Source: Christensenellaceae bacterium | GTDB taxonomy: Bacteria > Bacillota > Clostridia > Christensenellales > Aristaeellaceae | Length of the DNA: 64,000 bases | Direction: 5' to 3' | Assembly: GCA_022510815.1 (NCBI GenBank) | Contig: JAFLST010000002.1 | Location: 72,921-136,920 of the forward strand | Shown: piece after piece, positions 1 through 8,554 of the stretch | Layout: each line of letters opens with the position of its first letter | How positions within the stretch are numbered: position 1 is the first letter of the stretch | Notes under the pieces: model-generated | The model's database searches: none | What the model was told of the DNA's origin: nothing | The model's input: the letters and a program-made list of their open reading frames with translations, nothing else | Made by a program: the position numbers and the translations under genes

Positions 1-1
1 C

Positions 2-193
2 ATCCGGCTGGAGCTGGACAGCGACGAGGAACAGACTGCCAGTCTGCAGGTTGACGGACAGAGCCGCGCCGAGCTGACGGCAGGCATGTCGGTCGAAATC
101 AGCCGGTCGGAGGAGAAGGTGCGTTTTGTTCGCGTGCAGCCGGAGCAGTTCTTCGGCCTTGTCCGGGGCAAGCTCGCCGAGTGGAGCCAGTGA
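2..193 (+). CDS. nadK: NAD kinase, C-terminal fragment (truncated by window edge)
   Basis: Frame from nt 2 reads IRLELDSDEEQTASLQVDGQSRAELTAGMSVEISRSEEKVRFVRVQPEQFFGLVRGKLAEWSQ*, resembling the NAD kinase C-terminus; followed by argR-recN as is common in Firmicutes. Confidence 0.8.
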   Translation: MRLELDSDEEQTASLQVDGQSRAELTAGMSVEISRSEEKVRFVRVQPEQFFGLVRGKLAEWSQ

Positions 194-229
194 TTGATGG
201 CATGATATCATATAGATAGGGGAATCGCG

Positions 230-679
230 ATGAAAACGGTGCGACAGGTGGCCATACTGGATATTATCGAGAAGCAGAATATCGAGACGCAGGAGGAGCT
301 GGCTGATGCGCTTCGGCAGCGGGGCATCCGCGTCACGCAGGCGACGGTGTCCCGGGATATCAAGGAGCTGCGTCTGCTCAAGGTGCTCACGCCCTCGGGC
401 GCGTACAAATACGCCACGGCGGACAAGGCTGAGAACGGCCTGAGCGAGCGCTTTATCCGCATGCTGGCGGAGTCGCTGCTTTCCGTCGCCGCGTCGAACA
501 ACCTGATCGTTGTGAAGACCCTTTCCGGCTCGGCAAACGTGGCCGCGGAGGCCCTCGACAGCCTGCACTGGCCGGAAATCCTCGGCACGCTGGCGGGCGA
601 CAACACCATCCTGCTCATCATCCGCAGCGAGGCCGACGTGCCCTCTGTCCAGACGCGCCTGCAGGAAATGATGCGGTAA
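230..679 (+). CDS. argR: Arginine repressor ArgR
   Basis: 149 aa; N-terminal HTH (TQEELADALRQRGIRVTQATVSRDIKELRL) and C-terminal GTLAGDNTILLIIRSE. Confidence 0.95.
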   Translation: MKTVRQVAILDIIEKQNIETQEELADALRQRGIRVTQATVSRDIKELRLLKVLTPSGAYKYATADKAENGLSERFIRMLAESLLSVAASNNLIVVKTLSGSANVAAEALDSLHWPEILGTLAGDNTILLIIRSEADVPSVQTRLQEMMR

Positions 680-713
680 TCAGCGATTCATTGATAAAGG
701 AGCATCGGTATTC

Positions 714-2426
714 ATGATCCTATCCATGCGCGTGCATAATATCGCCCTGATTGAGGACCTGACGCTGGAGTTTGCGTCAGGTCTGCATGTGCTGACGGGT
801 GAAACGGGCGCGGGCAAGTCGATCATCGTCGACGCGGTGAATCTGGCGCTGGGCGGCCGAGCGGACCGGGAACTGATCCGCACGGGTACGGACAAGGCGT
901 GGGTGGAGGCTGTCTTTGACGCGGGGGATGACCCGCAGGTGGCGGCCCTGCTGGCGGAGCAGTCCATCGACTATGACGGCGTCGTCACGCTGTACCGGGA
1001 GATCACCCGATCGGGGCGGAACCTCTGCCGGGTCTGCGGGGTGGTCATGCCGCTGAACGTGCTCCGGGAGGCCGCGGCCCTGCTGATGGACGTGCACGGC
1101 CAGCATGAGGGACGGTTCCTGATGGAGCCCGCGTATCATCTGCGTTTTCTGGACGCGTCGGGTGGCGAGGAGCATCAAGGCCTGCTGGCGCAGGTGGCCG
1201 CGGCCTATGAAGCCTTTATCGTCAACCATCGCGCCTATGCCCGGCTTGTGAAGGAGAACGAGCAGAAGGGCTACCGCATGGAGAGTCTGAAAAAGTCCCT
1301 TGAGGAGCTGAACAAGGCGAAGCTCAAACCCGGTGAAGAGGAAAAGCTGACCGCCGAGAAAGAGCGCTACCGTCATTCGGAAAAGATCGCGTCCGCCGTG
1401 CGCGCGGCTTACGGAGCCATGGCGGCGGGCGAGGACAGCGCGTCGGCCCTGTCCCGGGTGAAGGAAGCGGTCTCCTCCCTGCAGAGCCTCGCGGCCCTTG
1501 GCGAACCCTACGACTCCCTCGCGAAGCGCTGCGCGTCGGCCTATTATGAGCTGGAGGAAATCGGCTATGAGCTGGGCGGCATGATCGAGGGCGATGAGTT
1601 CGATCCGCGCCGCATGGAGCAGGTCGAGACCCGGCTTGATCTGATTCGCCGCCTCGAGCGCAAGTATGGCGATACCGTCGAAGCTGTGCTGGCCCAGCAG
1701 GAGAAGCTGCAGGAGGAGTATGACAACTTCGCTTCCATGGACGGTCAGGTGGCGACGATGGGGCAGGAGCATAAGCGGCTGCTGTCTGCATACCGCGCGC
1801 TGGCCCGTCAGCTGACGGAGTCCCGGCACGCGCTGGCCGCGGCCTTTGAGCAGGGGATGACCCGGCAGCTCGGCGACCTCGGTATGGGGTCGACGCGCTT
1901 TGAGGTCAGCTTCGCTCCAAAGCCGGAGAACAAGCAGCTCATGCCGCAGGCGTTGGGCGACGACGCCGTGGAGTTCATGATCTCGCCCAACCCCGGCGAA
2001 CCGCTCAAGCCGCTGTCGAAGATTGCTTCTGGCGGTGAACTGTCCCGGCTGATGCTGGCGATCAAGTCCCTCGAGGCGGAGCGCGGCGGCGTGGGCTGCA
2101 TGGTTTTCGACGAAATCGACACGGGCATTTCCGGCCGCATGGCGCAGGTCGTCGCGGAGAAGATGGCGCTTATCGCCCGATCCCGACAGGTGCTGTGCGT
2201 GACGCATCTGCCGCAGATCGCCGCCATGGCCGCGCATCAGTTCCTCGTGGAAAAGACCGTTGAAGGGGAGAGAACCAACACCTCCGTCCGTCTGCTGGAC
2301 CGGGATGGGCGCATCGGCGAGGTGGCCCGGATGCTCGGCGGCGCGGACGGCAGCGGCGAGTCGGCCCTGACCCACGCGGCTCATATGCTCGACACAGCGG
2401 AAGAAGCGCGAAAAGCGAGAAGTTAG
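714..2426 (+). CDS. recN: DNA repair protein RecN
   Basis: 570 aa; Walker A GETGAGKS, ABC signature ASGGELSRLMLAIK, Walker B FDEIDTGISG. Confidence 0.96.
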   Translation: MILSMRVHNIALIEDLTLEFASGLHVLTGETGAGKSIIVDAVNLALGGRADRELIRTGTDKAWVEAVFDAGDDPQVAALLAEQSIDYDGVVTLYREITRSGRNLCRVCGVVMPLNVLREAAALLMDVHGQHEGRFLMEPAYHLRFLDASGGEEHQGLLAQVAAAYEAFIVNHRAYARLVKENEQKGYRMESLKKSLEELNKAKLKPGEEEKLTAEKERYRHSEKIASAVRAAYGAMAAGEDSASALSRVKEAVSSLQSLAALGEPYDSLAKRCASAYYELEEIGYELGGMIEGDEFDPRRMEQVETRLDLIRRLERKYGDTVEAVLAQQEKLQEEYDNFASMDGQVATMGQEHKRLLSAYRALARQLTESRHALAAAFEQGMTRQLGDLGMGSTRFEVSFAPKPENKQLMPQALGDDAVEFMISPNPGEPLKPLSKIASGGELSRLMLAIKSLEAERGGVGCMVFDEIDTGISGRMAQVVAEKMALIARSRQVLCVTHLPQIAAMAAHQFLVEKTVEGERTNTSVRLLDRDGRIGEVARMLGGADGSGESALTHAAHMLDTAEEARKARS

Positions 2427-2506
2427 CATAATCTAATGGTGAAATTGTATAAAAAAAGTGCCTTTTACCTTATGAAAAGCTTGACTGTACAAATTTCATG
2501 ATCTTG

Positions 2507-2515
2507 TGGTATAAT
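2507..2515 (+). promoter_or_regulatory. Extended -10 promoter TGGTATAAT upstream of rnfC
   Basis: tgTGGTATAATg at 2507-2516; overlaps the ORF-track start (2514), so the true rnfC start must be downstream. Confidence 0.55.
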
Positions 2516-2588
2516 GCCTTTGTATAGAACTGAGAACCTATCGGGGCGTTTCATGGCCCTGAGAATAATGGAAGGGGGAACTCTTTCC

Positions 2589-4004
2589 GTGTTTGGAGCA
2601 CGTCTTTTCCCGGGCGGCGTTCATCCTCGCGAGGGCGAGAACGGCAAGGCCGTCAACGGCGGCAATGCCATCCGTGAGCTGCCTGCGCCGCCTCGGGTCA
2701 TTATCCCGCTGCAGCAGCATATCGGCGCTCCGGCCAAGCCGCTGGTCAAGAAGGGTGACCGGGTGCTGACAGGCCAGAAGATCGGCGACGCGGGCGGCTT
2801 TGTTTCCGCGCCGGTGCATGCCTCTGTGTCCGGTACGGTGGTCGATGTGCAGCCTGCGCTGCTGGCCAACGGAACCGCGCAGATGGCGGTCATTATCGAC
2901 AATGATTACAAGGACGAGTGGGTGCAGCTTACTCCTGCCGAGCATCCGGAGACGCTCTCCGCCGCGGAACTGCAGTATATCATCCGCGAGGCCGGCATTG
3001 TCGGCATGGGCGGCGCTGGCTTCCCCACGGCGGTCAAGCTGACCCCCGGTACGGGTAAAACCATTGAAAAGCTGATTATCAACGGCGCGGAGTGCGAGCC
3101 TTACCTGACCGCCGACCACCGGCTGATGCTGGAGCAGGCGGCGGGTATCGTCGACGGCATCCGGCTGACCATGCTGGCGCTGGAGATTAAGGAAGCCATT
3201 GTTGGCATCGAGGATAACAAGGCCGACGCCATTGCCGTGATGACCGAAGCCGCATCGCATGTCGAGGGCCTGACTGTGCGCGCGCTGCCGGTGAAGTATC
3301 CGCAGGGCGGAGAGAAGCAGCTCGTCTATGCCCTCACCCGGCGCAAGGTGCCCGCGGGCGGGCTGCCGCTGGACGTGGGCTGCGTGGTCATGAACGTCGG
3401 CACCTGCTATGCGGTGCATCAGGCGGTGCGCGAGGGCAGGCCGCTGATCAGCCGCGTGACCACCGTCGGCGGTCTGGTCAACAACCCCGGCAATTTCCTC
3501 GTTCGCGTGGGCTGCACGGTGGAAAACCTGCTGGAAGCCTGCGGCGGCATCAAGCCCGAAACGAAGCAGCTCCTTTATGGCGGCCCGATGATGGGCATGG
3601 CCATCGCCCGGACGGACATCCCGGTGACCAAAGCCTGCTCGGGTATTCTGGCGCTGGGTCAGGCAGCGATGGAACCGAAGGAGAGCGCCTGCATCCGCTG
3701 CGGCCGCTGCATCAACGCCTGCCCGATGAACCTCATGCCCGCCAAGATCGACGCCTTTGCCCGCGTGAACGACTTTGAGAGCGCGGAAAAATTCGGCGCG
3801 ATGAACTGCATGGAGTGCGGCGTGTGCACCTATACATGCCCGGCCAAGCGCAGCCTGACCCAGTCCTGCCGCACGGCCAAGAAGGTCATCACCACCCGCC
3901 GTCAGAGGGAAGCCGCCCGCAAGCAGGCCGAGGAAGCCGCTCAGAAGGCTCAGGCCGCTGCGGACAGCAAGGCGATCCCTGTGGAAGAAAAGAAGGAGGG
4001 CTGA
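2589..4004 (+). CDS. rnfC: Rnf electron transport complex subunit C (start re-assigned to GTG 2589)
   Basis: FGARLFPGGVHPREGENGK..., two 4Fe-4S motifs (CIRCGRCINACP, CMECGVCTYTCP). RBS-like ggaaggggga directly upstream of GTG 2589. Confidence 0.93.
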   Translation: MFGARLFPGGVHPREGENGKAVNGGNAIRELPAPPRVIIPLQQHIGAPAKPLVKKGDRVLTGQKIGDAGGFVSAPVHASVSGTVVDVQPALLANGTAQMAVIIDNDYKDEWVQLTPAEHPETLSAAELQYIIREAGIVGMGGAGFPTAVKLTPGTGKTIEKLIINGAECEPYLTADHRLMLEQAAGIVDGIRLTMLALEIKEAIVGIEDNKADAIAVMTEAASHVEGLTVRALPVKYPQGGEKQLVYALTRRKVPAGGLPLDVGCVVMNVGTCYAVHQAVREGRPLISRVTTVGGLVNNPGNFLVRVGCTVENLLEACGGIKPETKQLLYGGPMMGMAIARTDIPVTKACSGILALGQAAMEPKESACIRCGRCINACPMNLMPAKIDAFARVNDFESAEKFGAMNCMECGVCTYTCPAKRSLTQSCRTAKKVITTRRQREAARKQAEEAAQKAQAAADSKAIPVEEKKEG

Positions 4005-4008
4005 GCCT

Positions 4009-4950
4009 ATGCAAAAGAATCTTGCTGTCACCTCCTCGCCGCATCTGCGGGACAGCATGTCCACCCAGCGCATCATGCAGGAGGTCTGTCTGGCGCTGGC
4101 CCCGGCTGGCATCGCGGGCATCATCCTTTTCGGCATGAACGCGGCTGTCCTGATCGCCGCGTCGGTCATCACCTGCGTGGTGGCGGAGTACGTCTGGCAG
4201 AAGCTGAACCATCAGACCGTCACCGTCGCCGACTGGAGCGCGGTTGTCACAGGGCTGCTGCTGGCTTATAACCTGCCTGCCACCGCGCCGGTCTGGATCG
4301 CTGTGGTCGGATCAATCATCGCCATCGTGCTGGTGAAGCAGTGCTTCGGCGGCATCGGCGGAAACTTCATGAACCCTGCCCTGACCGCCCGTGCCGTGCT
4401 GTTTGTGAGCTGGTCGGGCATCATGGCGAGCTATCCGCAGACCCGTTTCGCGGCGGACGCTGTGTCGTCTGCCACGCCTCTGGCCACGCTGGGCGGCGGC
4501 ACGGTCGGCAATCTCAGCTTCTGGAACCTGCTGATTGGCAACTGCGGCGGCGTGATCGGCGAGACCTGCAAGATCGCGCTGATTCTGGGCGGTGCATACC
4601 TGATCTGGCGCGGGCTCATCGACTGGCGCATCCCGCTGGCCTTCATCGGTACCGCGTTCATCTGCTTCCTGCTCAAGGACGGCCTTCAGGTCGCCGTTTA
4701 CGAGATGTTCGCGGGCAGCCTGCTCCTCGGCGCGTTCTTCATGGCGACGGATTATGTCACCAGCCCGGTCACGCATCTGGGCCGCGTCATCATGGGCGTG
4801 GGCTGCGGCCTGATCCTGTTCATCATTCGCGCGTTCGCGAGCTATCCCGAGGGATGCTCCTTCGCGATTCTGTTCATGAACGTCGCGACGCCGCTGATTG
4901 ACCGCTTCACGACGCTCAAGCCTTTTGGGGAGGTGAAGAAGCATGGCTGA
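4009..4950 (+). CDS. rnfD: Rnf complex subunit D
   Basis: Polytopic membrane protein; flavinylation-like motif DAVSSATPLA; between rnfC and rnfE. Confidence 0.93.
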   Translation: MQKNLAVTSSPHLRDSMSTQRIMQEVCLALAPAGIAGIILFGMNAAVLIAASVITCVVAEYVWQKLNHQTVTVADWSAVVTGLLLAYNLPATAPVWIAVVGSIIAIVLVKQCFGGIGGNFMNPALTARAVLFVSWSGIMASYPQTRFAADAVSSATPLATLGGGTVGNLSFWNLLIGNCGGVIGETCKIALILGGAYLIWRGLIDWRIPLAFIGTAFICFLLKDGLQVAVYEMFAGSLLLGAFFMATDYVTSPVTHLGRVIMGVGCGLILFIIRAFASYPEGCSFAILFMNVATPLIDRFTTLKPFGEVKKHG

Positions 4951-5581
4951 TAAGAAGGGCTTCCTGCCCATCCTCTTTAACGGCCTGATCACGGAGAACC
5001 CCACCTTCACGCTGATGCTGGGCATGTGCCCGACGCTGGCCATCACCACCGCTGGCATGAACGGCGTGGGCATGGGTTTGGCCACGACGGTTGTGCTGGT
5101 GTGCTCCAACCTGTTTGTTTCGCTTCTGCGCAACGTCATCCCGGAGAAGGTGCGTATCCCGAGCTTCATCGTGGTCATCGCTTCCTTCGTTACCATCGTC
5201 GAGATGCTCATGAAGGCCTACTTGCCGGATCTCTATTCGGCGCTGGGTATGTACATCTCCCTGATCGTGGTCAACTGCATCATCTTTGCCCGGGCGGAGG
5301 CCTTTGCCTTCAAGAACCCGCCGGTCGCGGCGCTTGCTGACGGCATCGGCATGGGCCTTGGCTTCACTGCCGCCATCACGATTCTCTCCTGCATCCGTGA
5401 GCTGTTCGGCTCCGGCACCATCTTCGGCGCGCAGGTCATGCCCGCGAGCTTCCAGCCCATGGGCATCATGCTCAACGTGCCCGGCGGCTTCGTGACCCTC
5501 GGCCTGCTCCTGGCGCTGGTCAACGGTATCAAGGCCGCAGCCGCCCGCCGTAGCGCTGCCAGAAAGGAGGAGCTGGCATGA
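4943..5581 (+). CDS. rnfE: Rnf complex subunit E
   Basis: [23 protein letters not shown]...; overlaps rnfD by 8 nt. Confidence 0.93.
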   Translation: MADKKGFLPILFNGLITENPTFTLMLGMCPTLAITTAGMNGVGMGLATTVVLVCSNLFVSLLRNVIPEKVRIPSFIVVIASFVTIVEMLMKAYLPDLYSALGMYISLIVVNCIIFARAEAFAFKNPPVAALADGIGMGLGFTAAITILSCIRELFGSGTIFGAQVMPASFQPMGIMLNVPGGFVTLGLLLALVNGIKAAAARRSAARKEELA

Positions 5582-6153
5582 ATACCTATCTGGCAATTAT
5601 CGTCGGCTCCCTGCTGGTCAACAACTTCGTCATGAACAAGTTCCTCGGCATCTGCCCCTTCCTCGGCGTATCGAAGAAGTTTGATACCGCGCTGGGCATG
5701 GGCATGGCCGTGACCTTCGTCATGACGCTGGCGTCGCTCATTGCGTGGGTGGTCGAGCATTTCGTGCTGGTGCCGCTGGACCTGATGTACATGCGCACCA
5801 TCGCGTTCATTCTGGTCATCGCCGTGCTGGTGCAGATGGTGGAAATGGCGATCAAGAAGCTCTCCCAGTCGCTCTATCAGGCGCTGGGCGTGTATCTGCC
5901 GCTGATCACCACCAACTGCGCGGTGCTGGGCGTGGCGATCCTCAATTCCGACACGGTCTACAACCTTGCCGAGAGCACGCTGAACGGCTGCTTTGCGGCG
6001 CTGGGCTTCACGCTGGCGCTGGTGCTGTTCGCCTGCATTCGCGAGCGGCTGGCGCTGGCTCCCATGCCCAAGTGGATGGACGGCTTCCCCGGCGCGCTGA
6101 TCACCGCGGGCCTGATGGCTGTCGCCTTTGCCGGCTTCGGCGGCCTGATCTAA
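5578..6153 (+). CDS. rnfA: Rnf complex subunit A
   Basis: [31 protein letters not shown]; overlaps rnfE by 4 nt. Confidence 0.95.
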   Translation: MNTYLAIIVGSLLVNNFVMNKFLGICPFLGVSKKFDTALGMGMAVTFVMTLASLIAWVVEHFVLVPLDLMYMRTIAFILVIAVLVQMVEMAIKKLSQSLYQALGVYLPLITTNCAVLGVAILNSDTVYNLAESTLNGCFAALGFTLALVLFACIRERLALAPMPKWMDGFPGALITAGLMAVAFAGFGGLI

Positions 6154-6166
6154 AGGAGGACAAGAC

Positions 6167-7333
6167 ATGGAAATCATCATCGCTGCGCTGGCGCTGGGCG
6201 GTATGGGCATTCTCTTCGGCCTGCTGCTGACCTTCACCTCGAAGGTGTTCGCGGTGCCTGCCAACCCGACGCGCGACGCGATTCGAGAGGTGCTTCCGGG
6301 CGCGAACTGCGGCGGCTGCGGCTATCCGGGCTGCGATGGCTGCGCGGACGCGATGGCTTCCGGCAAGGCTGGTGTGAACGCCTGCCCCGTCGGCGGTCCT
6401 GCCGTGGCTGATCAGGTGGCGGCGATCCTCGGCGTGGAGCCCGCGGACGCTTCCTCCCGCAACGTGGCCCGCGTGATCTGTCAGGGCGATATCGACCACT
6501 GCCGCACCAAGTTCCGCTATGAAGGCATTCAGGACTGCGTTTCCGCATCGCTGGTCAACGACGGCAACCGTTCCTGCAAGTATGCCTGTCTGGGTCTGGG
6601 AAGCTGTGTCAAGGCCTGCGCCTTCGACGCGATTCACATCGACGAGCGCCTCAAGATCGCCGTGATCGACGAGGACAAGTGTGTCGCCTGTGGCAAGTGC
6701 GTCGAGACCTGCCCCAAGAGCGTGCTGGCCCTGCATCCTGCCACCGAGCCTGTTCGCCTGCTCTGCCGTGCGGCAGAGGAGGGGATTCTGGTCTCTGATA
6801 ACTGCCGCAAGGGCTGCATCGGCTGCGAGCGCTGCCTGCTGGCCTGCAAGTTTGGCGCCATCACCATGGTCAACCACCTGCCGGTCATCGACAAGGACAA
6901 GTGCCGCTCCTGCATGATGTGCGCCGAGGTCTGCCCGACCACGGCCATCTGGGCCAACTGGGACGAGCGGCGCATCGCCGAGATCGACCAGAGCCAGTGC
7001 ATTGGCTGCACCATGTGCAAGCGCAACTGTCAGTTTGAGGCGGTGGCTGGCATGGTGAAGCAGCCCCACGAGATCACCGACGCCTGCACCGGCTGCGGAA
7101 TCTGCGCGGAGAAGTGCCCCAAGAAGTGCATCACCATGAAGGTGCGCGAGCATACCCGCGACCGCAACTCCAAGGTTGGCAACACGCCCGAGCAGGTGTT
7201 GGCTGTTCAGTCCGCTGCTCCCGCCGCAAAGCCTGCCCGCACGCCGGAGCAGGAGGCGAAGATCAAGGCCGCGCTGGAAGCCAAGGCTGCCCGCGAGAAG
7301 GTCGCGAAGGAGCAGACCTCTGCGGAAGCGTAA
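6167..7333 (+). CDS. rnfB: Rnf complex subunit B, extended multi-cluster form
   Basis: N-terminal TM plus GANCGGCGYPGCDGC cluster motif, then several ferredoxin-type CxxCxxCxxxC motifs. Confidence 0.93.
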   Translation: MEIIIAALALGGMGILFGLLLTFTSKVFAVPANPTRDAIREVLPGANCGGCGYPGCDGCADAMASGKAGVNACPVGGPAVADQVAAILGVEPADASSRNVARVICQGDIDHCRTKFRYEGIQDCVSASLVNDGNRSCKYACLGLGSCVKACAFDAIHIDERLKIAVIDEDKCVACGKCVETCPKSVLALHPATEPVRLLCRAAEEGILVSDNCRKGCIGCERCLLACKFGAITMVNHLPVIDKDKCRSCMMCAEVCPTTAIWANWDERRIAEIDQSQCIGCTMCKRNCQFEAVAGMVKQPHEITDACTGCGICAEKCPKKCITMKVREHTRDRNSKVGNTPEQVLAVQSAAPAAKPARTPEQEAKIKAALEAKAAREKVAKEQTSAEA

Positions 7334-7350
7334 TTCAATTCAAAGAATAC

Positions 7351-7393
7351 AGGCCCCACAGGCAGCTTGTACAGTCGCCTGTGGGGCCTTTCC
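7351..7393 (+). terminator. Rho-independent terminator after rnfB
   Basis: AGGCCCCACAGGC (7351-7363) / GCCTGTGGGGCCT (7377-7389), 13-bp stem then short T tract. Confidence 0.8.
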
Positions 7394-7413
7394 ATGGTCA
7401 AGAGGTGAATTTC

Positions 7414-8256
7414 ATGGACCGGCTTTTGCTGGTGGACGGCAGCAATCTGCTGTTTCAGATGTTTTTCGGGATGCCGGCACGAATCGTCAATGGACAGGGC
7501 AAAGCCATTCAGGGCACGCTCGGCTTTGTGGGCGCGCTTTTGAAGATCATCCGCAGGACGGAGCCGACGCATGTTGCGGTATTGTTTGACGGAGAGCACG
7601 AAAATGACCGCGCCAAAGCTGACGCAGGCTATAAGGCGAATCGCGTTGATTACAGTCAGGTCGCCGAGGAGGAGGCGCCGTTTTCTCAGCTTCGCGATAT
7701 TTACGCGGCGTTGGACTATCTGGGCGTCCGCTATGCGGAAACAACGGTCTGCGAGACGGACGACTGGATGGCTGGCTATTCCCTTACCTACGGGAAGGAT
7801 ATGGAGATCGTGATATCCTCCTTCGACAGCGATTTCTTTCAGCTGATCACGGATAAGGTCTCTGTGCTGCGCTATCGGGGCGACAAGACGGTGATATGCA
7901 CCCCGAGCGATATCATAACCAAGTTCGGTATTGCGCCGGCACAGTATGCGGACTGGAAGGCGATGACAGGGGACAAAGCCGATAACATCAGGGGAGTGGC
8001 GAAGATTGGCCCGAAGACGGCGGCCGCTCTGCTGAATCAATACGGCAGCCTCGATGACATTCTTGCGAATGCGGAGCGCATTGAACGGCCTTCTGTCCGG
8101 GCGTCCATCACCGAAAACGCCGAGAAGCTGAAGACCAATTATCAAATCATCAAGCTGAACAATCATGCGGCGCTGCCCTTTTCTCTTGATGATATGGTCT
8201 ATACGCTGCCGCCCGTCACGACAAATGAGGTGCTGAAAGGCATAGGTCTGAGATAG
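7414..8256 (+). CDS. Stand-alone 5'-3' exonuclease (Pol I N-terminal domain family)
   Basis: LLVDGSNLLFQMFFG..., VLFDGEHENDRAKADAGYKANR, ISSFDSDFFQL, GDKADNIRGVAKIGPKTAAALL. Start set to ATG 7414 (in frame with ORF track) after the terminator, with RBS agaggtg. Confidence 0.88.
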   Translation: MDRLLLVDGSNLLFQMFFGMPARIVNGQGKAIQGTLGFVGALLKIIRRTEPTHVAVLFDGEHENDRAKADAGYKANRVDYSQVAEEEAPFSQLRDIYAALDYLGVRYAETTVCETDDWMAGYSLTYGKDMEIVISSFDSDFFQLITDKVSVLRYRGDKTVICTPSDIITKFGIAPAQYADWKAMTGDKADNIRGVAKIGPKTAAALLNQYGSLDDILANAERIERPSVRASITENAEKLKTNYQIIKLNNHAALPFSLDDMVYTLPPVTTNEVLKGIGLR

Positions 8257-8414
8257 GTCAGCCGCCGCCTTTCGGGGAAGAGCGCGAGCGGGGGAGCTTT
8301 CAGCTTAAAAGCCGCCTCACGCGCATTTCATATGGATATCCCGTCCCGTTGCCGGAAATACTTCCCATGAGAAGAAAAATCATCCGAAAGGGGCAATGAA
8401 AGGCAGACTGCATC

Positions 8415-8443
8415 TTGCAATTCCGCAAAATATATTGTATAAT
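8415..8443 (+). promoter_or_regulatory. Promoter TTGCAA-17-TATAAT upstream of ppdK
   Basis: -35 8415-8420, -10 8438-8443, 17-bp spacer. Confidence 0.75.
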
Positions 8444-8465
8444 TTGACTGTTCTGAGAAGGATTC

Positions 8466-8530
8466 CCGCTTAGGCTGTCTTTTTTGGCGGCATAAGCGGC
8501 CCTGAGTGATGAGCGGAGCGATCCGCTCAT
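8466..8530 (+). promoter_or_regulatory. ppdK 5' leader with two hairpins that could exchange arms
   Basis: CCGCTTA/TAAGCGG (8466-8472/8493-8499) and ATGAGCGGA-GCGA-TCCGCTCAT (8509-8530, GNRA-type loop). Confidence 0.45.
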
Positions 8531-8554
8531 GAAAACGACGAGGAGGAGATTCCC

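Noticed and set aside
777-2429. 550-aa ORF antisense to recN
   Set aside because: Same GC-bias artefact; the sense strand encodes RecN with all expected motifs.
4930-4960. Decayed rnfG remnant between rnfD and rnfE
   Set aside because: The genes overlap by 8 nt, leaving no room for a relic.
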